From contig JAMIFM010000015.1 of NCBI GenBank assembly GCA_035906255.1, forward strand, positions 52,829 to 116,828: a stretch of DNA of 64,000 bases. The letters run 5' to 3'. The notes beneath the pieces were generated by a model that had not been told where the DNA came from, searched no databases, and saw only the letters and a program-made list of their open reading frames with translations. This document shows, piece after piece, positions 46,830 through 56,547 of this stretch; position 1 is the first letter of the stretch, and every line of letters starts with the position of its first letter. Source of the stretch: SB11 sp035906255 (GTDB taxonomy: Bacteria; Bacteroidota; Bacteroidia; UBA8524). The position numbers and the translations under genes are program-made.

Positions 46830-49076
46830 ATGTCATTTCCTTTTCATCAACAACTGGGTATAAAAGATTGTGGGCCCACCTGCTTAAAGATGATTGCAGC
46901 GTATTATGGGCGTAATTACAGAATAGATTACTTAAGAGAGAAAAGCCATATCATTAAAACTGGTGTTAGTATGCTTGGCATTAGCGAAGCTGCCGAGAGC
47001 ATTGGTTTCAGAGCTACAGGAGTTCGAATAACTTTAGACAAGCTAAAAGAAATTGCAAGCCACAAAACTCCTTGCATACTGCATTGGGACAGGGATCATT
47101 TTGTTGTGCTTTATGATTATAAAAAAAGTTTTTTAGGGAAGACTGTTTTCAAAATTGCAAATCCCGCTAAAGAACTTCAAACACTAACTGAAGACGAGTT
47201 TTTACTACATTGGAAAATTGAACCCAAAGTTTCGTCTAACAACCAAGATATATATACACCCCAAAAAGATATGAAAGAAGGGTATGCTCTTTTGCTGGAG
47301 CCCACCCCTCAGTTTTATGAAAAAGATATAAAGGACCATGAAAATAAAAAGTTAGGTTTACAGTTTTTATTACATTACTTCAAGCCCTACAAGTCATATT
47401 TTGTACAGTTGGCAATGGGTATGCTTCTATCAAGCATCATAACAATGCTTGGTCCTTTTCTTACCCAAGCTATGATTGATAAAGGTGTAACGTTAAAAAA
47501 CATCAATATCATCTATCTTATTCTAATTGGACAAATTGCTATTTTCTTTGGCTCACTAATGATTCAGCTAATTCAAACCAAACTGATGTTACATTTAGGA
47601 ACGAGAATTAATATTGGAATGGTGTCCGATTTCTTTTTCAAATTATTCAATCTCCCTATCAGCTTTTTTGATATTCATGTGATGGGCGATTTGATGCAGC
47701 GTATTGGGGATCATAAACGAATTGAAAGCTTACTCACAGTAACTTCATTAGGAACAATATTTTCTGTACTCAATGTCACTGTTTTGGTTTTTGTATTAGG
47801 CAGTTATCATTCGTTAATATTAATCATATATCTTATTGGTAGCGTATTGGGGTTTGGCTGGACTCTAATCTTCTTAAATTGGAAAAAGAAGATTGATTAT
47901 AAAATGTTTCACTTAGCCAGTCAAGAGAATAGTAAAGTTATTGAAATGCTTGATAATGTGCATGAAATAAAGATAAGCAATAGTGCACGCCAACACCGTT
48001 GGGATTGGGAAGAAATACAGGCCACGCTTTATAAACAAAAAATTACAAACTTAAACGTCGGTCAAATACAATCTATTGGAAGTAGCTTCATAGCCAGGGC
48101 TTCTAACATAGTTATCACATTTATATCAGCTACAAGTGTTATAGATGGATCGCTAAGTTTAGGAGGAATGTTTGCAATTAATATGGTAATTGGTCAACTC
48201 AACAGTCCAGTTCAGCAACTACTTGGCTTGGTAAATACATTACAGCAGGCTAAAATAGGCATGGAAAGAGTTTCGGATGTTATTTCACAAAAAAACGAAT
48301 CGGATAGTGATCTGCCGTTATTACATCAAATACCGGAAGATGAGGATATTCACATTAAAGATTTGTCATTTACATATGGAAGTGATAGGCTTGAACCAAC
48401 ATTAAACAATATCAGTATCGAAATACCTCATGGAAAGGTTACAGCCATTGTGGGGGCGAGCGGCAGTGGAAAATCAACTTTGTTAAAGCTTTTATTACGC
48501 TTTTATGAAGCGCAAAAGGGAAGCATTCATTTAGGAAATATAAACTTTGCAAATATGCATCATGGTGCATGGCGCGACCTCTGCGGTGTGGTTATGCAAG
48601 ATGGTAAACTGTTTAATGGAACTGTTGTAGATAATGTTATTGCGGGAAAAACACCGTTAATGTCAGAGGTAATAACTGCCTGCAAAATGGCAAATATTGA
48701 TAGTTTCATCAATACACTTCCTAACGGCTATATGACTGAAATTGGTAACAATGGTACCAAGGTAAGTATGGGACAAAAACAAAGAATTTTGCTTGCAAGG
48801 GCCTTGTACAAAAATCCTGCATACCTTTTTCTAGATGAAGCTACTAGTTCATTGGATGCTAATAATGAAAAACAGGTAATTGAAAATCTGAATGATTTTT
48901 TTAACGGACGTACTGTTCTTATCGTGGCGCATAGATTAAGTACTGTGAAAAATGCTGATCAAATTATTGTGATGGAAAATGGAGCTATCGTAGAAACAGG
49001 CACTCATAGTTCATTAACAGCCTCAAAAGGCCCTTATTACGAATTAGTAAAAAACCAATTAGAACTTGGAAATTAA
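46830..49076 (+). CDS. lanT-like: Peptidase-containing ABC exporter (C39, bacteriocin/lanthipeptide type)
   Basis: 748 residues. The C39 peptidase domain (about 1-140) has Cys14 in KDCGPTCLKM and His90 in RDHFVVLYD; the third triad position is Asn111 (IANPAKEL) instead of the usual Asp. A six-helix membrane domain (about 180-460) and an ABC ATPase follow: Walker A GASGSGKST, signature VSMGQKQR, Walker B YLFLDEATSSLD, H-loop VAHRLSTV. Such proteins cleave double-glycine leaders while exporting the peptide, which matches the GG motif of the precursors at 56142-57327. It is followed 13 bases later by an HlyD adaptor. Confidence 0.94.
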   Translation: MSFPFHQQLGIKDCGPTCLKMIAAYYGRNYRIDYLREKSHIIKTGVSMLGISEAAESIGFRATGVRITLDKLKEIASHKTPCILHWDRDHFVVLYDYKKSFLGKTVFKIANPAKELQTLTEDEFLLHWKIEPKVSSNNQDIYTPQKDMKEGYALLLEPTPQFYEKDIKDHENKKLGLQFLLHYFKPYKSYFVQLAMGMLLSSIITMLGPFLTQAMIDKGVTLKNINIIYLILIGQIAIFFGSLMIQLIQTKLMLHLGTRINIGMVSDFFFKLFNLPISFFDIHVMGDLMQRIGDHKRIESLLTVTSLGTIFSVLNVTVLVFVLGSYHSLILIIYLIGSVLGFGWTLIFLNWKKKIDYKMFHLASQENSKVIEMLDNVHEIKISNSARQHRWDWEEIQATLYKQKITNLNVGQIQSIGSSFIARASNIVITFISATSVIDGSLSLGGMFAINMVIGQLNSPVQQLLGLVNTLQQAKIGMERVSDVISQKNESDSDLPLLHQIPEDEDIHIKDLSFTYGSDRLEPTLNNISIEIPHGKVTAIVGASGSGKSTLLKLLLRFYEAQKGSIHLGNINFANMHHGAWRDLCGVVMQDGKLFNGTVVDNVIAGKTPLMSEVITACKMANIDSFINTLPNGYMTEIGNNGTKVSMGQKQRILLARALYKNPAYLFLDEATSSLDANNEKQVIENLNDFFNGRTVLIVAHRLSTVKNADQIIVMENGAIVETGTHSSLTASKGPYYELVKNQLELGN

Positions 49077-49089
49077 GACATAGAATATT

Positions 49090-50400
49090 GTGGAATTAGA
49101 AAGAGATAATAATCATACAGACTCGATTAATTACTTACTAAAAAGTAAACTCGGTTTCTTTTTACAATACGGCATGGGGTTAATTTCTATCCTTTGCTTA
49201 CTGGTGTTGATATGCTTGCATTTTATTAAAGTACCCGACAGTATTGAAGCCAAATTTGTACTCACAAGCAGTAATCCTCCTAAAATGCTGGTGTCAAAAA
49301 TATCAGGACGTGTATCGCAGAAATTTGTAGAGGATAAGATACATGTAACCAAAAACCAGTTATTATTTGAAATGGAAAACCAAGCTGATTTTTCTGAAAT
49401 ACAGCAGCTTGATAGTTTGATAAATAATATTGAACTACTGATAACAAATAAACAATTTGATGAAATAGTAACAATTGAAAATAAGCCTCTGGCTTTGTTA
49501 GGTGAAATCCAACATCATTATGAGATTTTTAAGAAGAGTAATAATGAATTTGCTCAATTAGTAGCTAACGAACAATACCAGCAAGAAAAAGCATTGATTT
49601 TAAATAGGCAGAAGAACCTTGATTTGGTATATAATAACTTAATGGCTCAGCAAATTTTGTACACTAAAGAATTAGAGCTATCAAAAAAAGATTATGTTAT
49701 TGACTCTATCTTAGTTACGCAAAACGGATTAGTAGAACAGGTGTTTAGAAAAACAGAAACGGATATGTTGCAAAGACAGATTTCTTTGCTGAACATCGAA
49801 CAGAGTATCATAGCGAATAACAACAGTAGAAGTGATTTAGCACAACAGCTAATAAATCTTGAGAAAGTTTTGCTACAGTACAAAAATGTTTTTATACAGA
49901 GTTTCTATGGATTAAAAGCTGCTTTACAAGATTGGAAAAGTAAATTTCTTATTGTAGCACCTGTGCAAGGAATCGCTTCTTTTAATAAAAATATACACGA
50001 AGGAATTCAAACACAGATTGGTGAACCATTGTTATATATAATTCCCAATGGCAGTACTTGGGTCTGTGAAATATTAATTCCCCAAACCAATCTTGGTAAG
50101 TTAAAAGAAGGCAATAAGTGTATATTGAAGTTTGATAGTTATAATTATGAAGAATACGGAGTATTTGAGGGTAAAGTACAATCTGTTTCTGCTATACCGC
50201 AAGAGGTAAAAGGGCAAACAGGTTCTGAGAACCTATTTTTAGTACGAGTAAACATAGCTGATAGCTTATTATCTAACTACAATAAAACGATCGAGGGAAG
50301 ATACGGGCTAACAGGGTCAGCAAGTATTTTACTAGACAATAAATCCCTCCTTGAAAAAATATTTCTCGATAAGTTTTTATCGCTGCTATCAAACAATTAA
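49090..50400 (+). CDS. HlyD-family secretion adaptor
   Basis: 436 residues, start GTG (no ATG nearby, and the frame starts 13 bases after the exporter). One N-terminal membrane helix (MGLISILCLLVLICLHFIKV, about 27-46), a lipoyl half (LVSKISGRVSQKFVEDKIHV, about 64-83), a long coiled-coil region (about 90-280), the second lipoyl half (FLIVAPVQGIASFNKNIHEG, about 285-304) and a beta-barrel segment. It bridges the ABC exporter to an outer-membrane channel not encoded here. Its end overlaps the convergent dehydratase gene by 12 bases. Confidence 0.88.
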   Translation: MELERDNNHTDSINYLLKSKLGFFLQYGMGLISILCLLVLICLHFIKVPDSIEAKFVLTSSNPPKMLVSKISGRVSQKFVEDKIHVTKNQLLFEMENQADFSEIQQLDSLINNIELLITNKQFDEIVTIENKPLALLGEIQHHYEIFKKSNNEFAQLVANEQYQQEKALILNRQKNLDLVYNNLMAQQILYTKELELSKKDYVIDSILVTQNGLVEQVFRKTETDMLQRQISLLNIEQSIIANNNSRSDLAQQLINLEKVLLQYKNVFIQSFYGLKAALQDWKSKFLIVAPVQGIASFNKNIHEGIQTQIGEPLLYIIPNGSTWVCEILIPQTNLGKLKEGNKCILKFDSYNYEEYGVFEGKVQSVSAIPQEVKGQTGSENLFLVRVNIADSLLSNYNKTIEGRYGLTGSASILLDNKSLLEKIFLDKFLSLLSNN

Positions 50401-53400
50401 ACTAGCTACTTTATTTTCATTAGCCTTATCCCTTGCAAGTTGTGATGAATAATATTTTGACAAAAACTGATAGATAAACATCTCATTCATACGTTGGCCT
50501 GAGTTAAAAAACCTGTTAACAAACATGTGAATATAGCTTGGGATTAGCTGGTATATATTTTTACTATATTCTTGTTTATTTAACTCCGACAACAGTTTTC
50601 TTAGTTCACGGCTTTGAGCATCAAATTCTGCTTTGATAAAATCAAAAACTTCATCACCTTTTGGAAAGTTCTCTATTAATTGCGAAATTCTTGGGTTTAC
50701 CTCCCTGTAATCTCTTTTTATTTGTTCGCGCAAGTTTTTATTATGCGCTACGTTAAATTCAATTGCAAACATCCTCTTTGATGCTTCTACCAACGGAATT
50801 CTATCTTTTAAACTAATACCAAAGGCTTCGTACAAACAATGTACCCCATAAAGCCCTATAATAAACCTTATATCTCCATTCTTATCAGAACTAAACAGTT
50901 TTGTTAACTCTGCAACGCATTTGCTGTTTCGGTAAAAAAAATTTTCTGTAATCTCAATTGTATCAAACCCATATCGCTCCAACTCACGATTATAAGTATC
51001 AAACTGAACTTTCCAAATTAGTTTCGTTTCAACATAATTTTTTAACGTCTCATCAAGATATTTATGCAACTTAGCAATATTGCTATTTCCATTAACATGA
51101 AACCTAACCCGTATATGATGTTTAGGATCGGCATACCTAATAAAAAACCATTTATCAATAACTTTTTCTTTAATTAGTTTTTTGCACAACGGTCTTAGTA
51201 TTTCACCCACTATTTTATCACCAATCTTGTACCCGCAAAATAACTTTACGAATATCCACTCAGAATATGGAGGGAAGCTTCTCTGAACTTTGTGTTCAAC
51301 AAGTTTGTTCGTTTGTACTTTTGTTATTGAAGATGTTACGGCTTCATTGGCTTTCTTAACAAAAGGAATCATTACCTCATTGGCATATCCATTCCCGTCT
51401 TCATCCTGTACAATGCAATTATTTGAATTAAACAAGAACTCTGTTAGCTCAATTATCTCTATTCCTCCTGAGTATGACAACAATATGTCGATACAAACCG
51501 GTAATTCAAGATTAAGTAACAGTTCCCTATCTCCTACCACATAAACAACATAATTTGGAATTCCCAATTGCTTTTTAACCTTAGCAAACTCAATATATTT
51601 CTCCTTTCCATGTTTCTTTAATACATCCACAAGCAATTGAGTTTTAAGATTCCATGTTGCCAAACTCAGAATAACGTTTTTATACGTAACCCTTGGGAGA
51701 AAAGGTTCATTTGACAGAAAATTCCAAGACCACTTAAATCCGGTTTTTACTCCTTGAAACTGTAAATCGCATAAAAAGTGATATATGGAGAGGCCAAATG
51801 CCCTAAAATTATGAGCGTTTGCCATTCTGGGCTCAACATATTTATTCAATTTTTTCGACCTAAGTACTACTTTGTTTGCCCTAACACTCACTAATAAATC
51901 ATCTATAGTAATTTGGTTTTCAAGTGGTAATCGAGATAGTGTAAGGTATGGGATTTCATACTGCCTGTAATGCGGTCTGAGAAGAACATTCCCCATCCTG
52001 TCTTCGGGCAAATGAACTATTTCAGCAAAAACTTTATGAGGGTCATTTTTCTCCTCCTTCTTTGCAATCTCAACACACAATTCTTCTATTCTTTTATCAA
52101 GATAGCCAAATCTTCCAAAAAAATATAAAGGACTAGGACCTGTAAGAATTTTCCAAAAAACTTTTGTTTGACCATTTTCTGTAAGAAGTTTGCTTGTTAA
52201 AGACATCGAGTTTGCTATCGGACCACGAGGTTCAGGTATATGTTTAACATCAGCCTCTGTGATCTCTATAGTTTTTAAATTTTGCCTTTGCGCTTTTAGA
52301 TAAGTGTCAAAATAAAATTTAGAAATCTTATCCCACTTCATATTGTTCCCATTCCTACTCCCTCCATCATCGGTTACAATATTATTGTAATCAATACCTA
52401 TTTCACTATCCATTACCTCTAATAAAGGTACTTCAGCATCCTCATACCTCTCATAAAACTCTTTCCTAAATCTTTCTAGGTTAGTTTGCCCAATATCACT
52501 GTTTGTAATTTTATTTAATACTGTGGCACATTCTTTCAGTTCTTCAAGTAATTCTACGGCTATAGTACTGTTTACAGTCTGCCGGGAGGAATCCACCTGA
52601 AAAAAAGTACGGTCATTAATTTCGGTTGAGAAAATTTTTTGCAATATTTCTTTTGAGGTTACAAATTTAGTTTGGCTTGAGTTAGCCTCTGATTTCTGCA
52701 TAATTTCTTCAACCTTCCCTAACGCTTCATATCCCTTAAACAGCTTTAACTTACTAAATAAAATATCTTGATATTCTTCTCCGGAGACCGACGGACTAAT
52801 CTCACTAATAATTACTTGCGAATCAATCAACTCCATTACAAATTCTTCAGCATCTTCTCTTTCATACCCTTTACGCGTTATAAGATTTATAATTTCTTCG
52901 TAGTATGTTCCTTTTTTTGCCTTTTTAAAAATCTGGTTCAATACACTATTGCCATCTACAAATGAGAGGCTGTATTTACGTTTATTTCCAACATACTTAT
53001 AATCGATATACTTCCACTTACTCCCTACTTTAAAAAGGCTTGAATTGGGATAATAAATAAGGTGCTTATAGATTAATGGATCATTTTGTACCTCATTATA
53101 TATATCACACAGGTAATCCATATCAAGCCTGATGCGAGGATAGGGCTGCCTTTTAACTTTTATATTAGTTTCTCCTTCAGAGATATTCCCCACGCTTACC
53201 ATGCCAAACAAACCATATGGTGTACATCTTGCCCCTGCTCTTGAGTAATATTTTAGCAGACTTTGAATGGCTTTTTCTTTTATTGTCCCACCGTTTTGTA
53301 TTGCGTCATATATTTCGGAGTACAAAGTGGGAGATGCGATAAACAAAGCCTCTTGTAACGTAGGGTCTGAAAACTCTTTTACTAGCTTTTCATCTGAATA

Positions 53401-53484
53401 ATCAGACAACAGGTTTAAAAGTTTATCAACTCCTATCAAGGGAGTACGAAGTATAAATGCGGTACTTTGATAGTCTGTAAGCAT
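50389..53484 (-). CDS. lanB: Class I lanthipeptide dehydratase (LanB, full length)
   Basis: About 1031 residues from the ATG at 53484 (MLTDYQSTAFILRTPLIGV, the usual LanB opening). An upstream in-frame ATG at 53529 would add 15 residues overlapping lanC. The N-terminal glutamylation domain includes AIQSLLKYYSRAGARCTPYGLFG (about 70-92) and the C-terminal elimination domain (SpaB_C-like) occupies the last 300 residues (SEWIFVKLFCGYK, WFFIRYADPKHHIRVRFH). Both parts are on one chain. It is predicted to dehydrate Ser/Thr of the precursors through glutamyl-tRNA. It is last in the esterase-lanC-lanB unit. Confidence 0.93.
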   Translation of the reverse strand: MLTDYQSTAFILRTPLIGVDKLLNLLSDYSDEKLVKEFSDPTLQEALFIASPTLYSEIYDAIQNGGTIKEKAIQSLLKYYSRAGARCTPYGLFGMVSVGNISEGETNIKVKRQPYPRIRLDMDYLCDIYNEVQNDPLIYKHLIYYPNSSLFKVGSKWKYIDYKYVGNKRKYSLSFVDGNSVLNQIFKKAKKGTYYEEIINLITRKGYEREDAEEFVMELIDSQVIISEISPSVSGEEYQDILFSKLKLFKGYEALGKVEEIMQKSEANSSQTKFVTSKEILQKIFSTEINDRTFFQVDSSRQTVNSTIAVELLEELKECATVLNKITNSDIGQTNLERFRKEFYERYEDAEVPLLEVMDSEIGIDYNNIVTDDGGSRNGNNMKWDKISKFYFDTYLKAQRQNLKTIEITEADVKHIPEPRGPIANSMSLTSKLLTENGQTKVFWKILTGPSPLYFFGRFGYLDKRIEELCVEIAKKEEKNDPHKVFAEIVHLPEDRMGNVLLRPHYRQYEIPYLTLSRLPLENQITIDDLLVSVRANKVVLRSKKLNKYVEPRMANAHNFRAFGLSIYHFLCDLQFQGVKTGFKWSWNFLSNEPFLPRVTYKNVILSLATWNLKTQLLVDVLKKHGKEKYIEFAKVKKQLGIPNYVVYVVGDRELLLNLELPVCIDILLSYSGGIEIIELTEFLFNSNNCIVQDEDGNGYANEVMIPFVKKANEAVTSSITKVQTNKLVEHKVQRSFPPYSEWIFVKLFCGYKIGDKIVGEILRPLCKKLIKEKVIDKWFFIRYADPKHHIRVRFHVNGNSNIAKLHKYLDETLKNYVETKLIWKVQFDTYNRELERYGFDTIEITENFFYRNSKCVAELTKLFSSDKNGDIRFIIGLYGVHCLYEAFGISLKDRIPLVEASKRMFAIEFNVAHNKNLREQIKRDYREVNPRISQLIENFPKGDEVFDFIKAEFDAQSRELRKLLSELNKQEYSKNIYQLIPSYIHMFVNRFFNSGQRMNEMFIYQFLSKYYSSQLARDKANENKVASLIV

Positions 53485-53510
53485 TCTAAATTCTGTTTTT
53501 AATTTTTTAA

Positions 53511-54761
53511 TTACGACAACAAAAAGCAATTATCCCAATAAGTGTCATCAGTGTTATATAGTGCTGACAACAAACATAATCCTATACCGGCTCCTCCCGT
53601 TAGCATACTTGCATCGTCTCTTTGTTCTTGCTTTTCAGTTGTTGAATTATAATGCCACGAACGAAATCCTGCCACTCCATAACCCTCGCTACGTTGCCTC
53701 ATAAGGAAGTTGTAGTATAATATACTTGCTCCTTTAAAAATGTCTTCATTAAATATTTTATCCAACTTATAAAACATATATCCATTACCGGCCGAGCCAT
53801 GGCAAATACCAATATCACTGGTTTCAAGCACTCTCTTAGGCACTTGTTCTGCCGTTTTCAGCCCTACATATTTGCTAAAAGCAAGCATATCATTATTTCC
53901 TATACGTTTTGCTGTTTGAGCCAAAGCGACCGCTATACTTAAATCACCATAACACCACGAAATTTTTGCTTGCCGCATTTCGCCTGTGGTTTTGATATGG
54001 TGTGGAAACTGGTCACCGAACTGCTGATACTCTGTCGTGTATCTTTTGTGTTGAGCCAGCAACCATTTATACCCTTCTTCAATAAGGTATTTGCATCTTT
54101 CAATACATATCCCTCTTTCATATATCCTTCCCAAGAGAAGTAAAATAGCAGGAATACCGTGCGCAAGCCCTAAGTTGAAACGTATGGCTTTTTCTAATGT
54201 CGGTTTTGTAACGAAGCTTTTTTCTGATTCCCATGTGATGCCTGTCTCATCTATCAATTTAAAAGTATCCAAAAAATCAACTATTCCCGCCAATGCCAAG
54301 TCAGCTGTTTCTGTATTTCTTGTCAAAAAATAGCTTGCATAGCCTAGCGTACCGTACATAGGGTCGTATACGGGCTCAAGTTTTGATTTTTTAACCCTTT
54401 CTAACAAAATACTATCCAGCTCCACCAAATACTCTTCACAATCAATTTCATATTCATCAAATTTTGACAGATAATTCATTACCCATGCAAAGCCGCTAAT
54501 GCCTGAACAAAAGGCCGTTTCTTTATCATGTAATTGGCTACTGCTCTCTATTGCACTTTCGATAGCCTTTATAGCTTTTTCTAAGTATTTTTTCTCATTT
54601 GTGCTTTTATGCAAAAAATGATAAAACAGAGCCACGCCTGAATTTCCCCAAAAAAGGTTAACCGAGTCATTGGGATGCACATAATCTTGCAGGTTAAAAT
54701 CCGCTATCGCAAATAGACTGTTTTCTAATTTTATTTTTAACTCTTCTGGAAATGGTATCAT
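53511..54761 (-). CDS. lanC: Lanthionine synthetase C-like cyclase (LanC)
   Basis: 416 residues. Zinc-site motifs are intact: ISWCYGDLSIA (Cys about residue 275) and GICHGSAGNGYM (Cys-His about 325). The double-barrel helices include FWGNSGVALFYHF, FCSGISGFAWVM, LGLAHGIPAILLLLG, and a final GGAGIGLCLLSA. It catalyses addition of Cys thiols to dehydrated residues, forming (methyl)lanthionine rings. ATGA overlap with the esterase-like gene upstream implies coupling. No missing residues seen. Confidence 0.94.
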   Translation of the reverse strand: MIPFPEELKIKLENSLFAIADFNLQDYVHPNDSVNLFWGNSGVALFYHFLHKSTNEKKYLEKAIKAIESAIESSSQLHDKETAFCSGISGFAWVMNYLSKFDEYEIDCEEYLVELDSILLERVKKSKLEPVYDPMYGTLGYASYFLTRNTETADLALAGIVDFLDTFKLIDETGITWESEKSFVTKPTLEKAIRFNLGLAHGIPAILLLLGRIYERGICIERCKYLIEEGYKWLLAQHKRYTTEYQQFGDQFPHHIKTTGEMRQAKISWCYGDLSIAVALAQTAKRIGNNDMLAFSKYVGLKTAEQVPKRVLETSDIGICHGSAGNGYMFYKLDKIFNEDIFKGASILYYNFLMRQRSEGYGVAGFRSWHYNSTTEKQEQRDDASMLTGGAGIGLCLLSALYNTDDTYWDNCFLLS

Positions 54762-56014
54762 TTTCTATTTTTTACTAATAAGTGTGATGCGGTGGCGTTT
54801 TCTACAATAAACAAGTAGTTGAATGACTTGCACAGATTAATTTTTTGCAAGTAAAGTTGAGGCTTTTGGGTCGCTAATCGATACGCATATACAGCTCCGA
54901 TTGACTGTATAAATTTCTTTCTATTGCATAAGGTTTCCCTATTTTGCTGTAAAGTCAAATCAATGCATAGAACACCTTTGTTTAGACTACTAACTTGATT
55001 GACAAATGCTTCCTGAGGTGCCTGCCTGTTAAACTCTACTCCAAAAACGGTTTTACCAAAGTTTAAAGAATCTATATCTGTTGCAGTAAAGTTGCCTTTG
55101 TTAAAATCGAAGCCTATAGTTTGGTATTGCTTTTTGTATTCCTTGTCAAGAAAAAACCCTAAACTCTTTCTATCATTGCTTTTCTGGGTTATATGCTCAT
55201 TATGAGCCCAAAGAATAAACTTAGAACCGGCGAGTGTTGTTTCTTTAATTTTTTTTACCATTTCAAAAAGGGCAGCTTCTCTTTTCCCTCTTAGCCTCCC
55301 TCCTGTATGAGTCCATACATAAGCCGAAGCAAGAATATTAGCTTCTACAAAATATTCTTTATCGTTTTTGCCACTTTGTTTTAGGTGTTTGTTTTTAATG
55401 CTTTTAAGCCGCTTGCGTTTACTTCTAACTGATAGTTTTGTGTCGTTATATACAGAAAGTGCTTCTTGTACTAGTTTATTTGCTGTTTGATTGCCATAAA
55501 AGGCCGATGATTTTTTTTCTAAAAATTGTTTACTGCAAATATCCATGCCATAAAAATGAATTTTATCTTCTTCATTTTTAAATAGATTATAATTCCTCAT
55601 CCACTCCACAAGTTCCTTAAACTCCGTACATGCCCATGGCCAAGGCATCAATCTTATAAGTAGTGAGTCAATACTTAGCGTGCCATTATTTATATATATA
55701 TTAATCTCGTTGCACTCGACCTCACCAGCCTCTAAAAGAAATTTATTGAATCCTTGATTTACAAGGTTTTTGATAATTTGACTTTTTATCTTAAAAAACT
55801 CACTTGTTCCATGAGTACCCTCACCCAAACCAATAATACTTACGTTGGGCGGTAATGATTTTACTAATTTATCGTATGGGAAATCTATATAGGATTTTGA
55901 CGTTTCAAAGTTTATACCGGTTGAATCAACTCTATCATTTTTATGCTGCCCCTTTAACCCACTATTGAATAAAAAAAACAACCCTATTGTAATTAATGTT
56001 CTATTGTAACCCAC
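54758..56014 (-). CDS. Exported erythromycin-esterase-family protein in the lanthipeptide cluster
   Basis: 418 residues with an N-terminal signal segment (RTLITIGLFFLFNSGLKGQ). The erythromycin esterase family (PF05139) core is visible: IIGLGEGTHGTSEFFK (catalytic His about residue 68), FLLEAGEVE near 94, and ILWAHNEHITQ near 268 with two His. The general reaction is hydrolysis by an activated water, and substrates vary widely. It is first in the unit with lanC and lanB. It could act in the periplasm on the exported peptide, for example by hydrolysing an ester or amide, or serve resistance. It is not known to be a standard lanthipeptide enzyme. Confidence 0.82.
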   Translation of the reverse strand: MGYNRTLITIGLFFLFNSGLKGQHKNDRVDSTGINFETSKSYIDFPYDKLVKSLPPNVSIIGLGEGTHGTSEFFKIKSQIIKNLVNQGFNKFLLEAGEVECNEINIYINNGTLSIDSLLIRLMPWPWACTEFKELVEWMRNYNLFKNEEDKIHFYGMDICSKQFLEKKSSAFYGNQTANKLVQEALSVYNDTKLSVRSKRKRLKSIKNKHLKQSGKNDKEYFVEANILASAYVWTHTGGRLRGKREAALFEMVKKIKETTLAGSKFILWAHNEHITQKSNDRKSLGFFLDKEYKKQYQTIGFDFNKGNFTATDIDSLNFGKTVFGVEFNRQAPQEAFVNQVSSLNKGVLCIDLTLQQNRETLCNRKKFIQSIGAVYAYRLATQKPQLYLQKINLCKSFNYLFIVENATASHLLVKNRK

Positions 56015-56100
56015 TAACCATCATTTAAAAACATTCAACAAGATGTAACCGCACTTACACAGAATTTTACATCTAAAACTAATACTGAAATAACTGTAAA

Positions 56101-56133
56101 GAATGATAACCTGAACAAATCAGATTATCATTC
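56101..56133 (-). terminator. Hairpin after the precursor array
   Basis: GAATGATAACCTG (56101-56113) pairs with CAGATTATCATTC (56121-56133) with one mismatch. On the minus strand it is followed by TTTACAG. It separates the precursor genes from the esterase-lanC-lanB unit, so precursor mRNA can be made in excess. Confidence 0.55.
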
Positions 56134-56141
56134 TTATGAAA

Positions 56142-56501
56142 TTATACTGACACAGGAGGCCCTCCCACAAGATGGTAAGGTGCTGTATCAGCATCAAAAC
56201 CCGGAACATTAATTATTGCTCCGTTGTTATCCAAATAATGTATTGCTCCACCAATTTCCATAGCTTCACCATAAGGCATTAAACCTACAGGATCACAAGG
56301 AATATTTTGACTCCATTGTTCACCACAAAGCGGATCACCGGGTGTTTTAGGTTGGCAGCATTGATGTGCTTGCGGATTAGTGTCATAGCAATTTGAACCC
56401 CAAAGAGACAAAAAGGCCAAACCACCATTAATTTGTGACATCTCTTTGTCGTTAAGTACCACAAGAGATTCTTTATTTAGCTTTAATATTTTTTTCATCA
56501 T
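56142..56501 (-). CDS. lanA1: Lanthipeptide precursor 1
   Basis: 119 residues. Leader of 27 with LNKESLVVLNDKEMSQINGG, the class I leader type of Bacteroidota, ending in the GG cleavage site. The remaining 92 residues contain Cys at post-GG positions 11, 21, 22, 32, 42 and Ser/Thr at 5, 9, 14, 26, 37, giving five possible partners. From about 43 onward there is no Cys; this part (DPVGLMPYGEAM ... APYHLVGGPPVSV) is conserved among all copies. It diverges most from the other two copies (GEQWSQNIPC). It is the gene nearest the hairpin that ends the array. Confidence 0.85.
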   Translation of the reverse strand: MMKKILKLNKESLVVLNDKEMSQINGGLAFLSLWGSNCYDTNPQAHQCCQPKTPGDPLCGEQWSQNIPCDPVGLMPYGEAMEIGGAIHYLDNNGAIINVPGFDADTAPYHLVGGPPVSV

Positions 56502-56514
56502 GTATTGATTTAAT

Positions 56515-56542
56515 AAAGAAACTCCCCAAAGGGAGTTTCTTT
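56515..56542 (-). terminator. Hairpin between precursors 1 and 2
   Basis: AAAGAAACTCCC (56515-56526), loop CAAA, GGGAGTTTCTTT (56531-56542), a perfect 12-bp stem just after the stop of precursor 2. T-rich tracts flank it, so it could stop or slow transcription or protect 3' ends. Confidence 0.6.
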
Positions 56543-56547
56543 AAATT

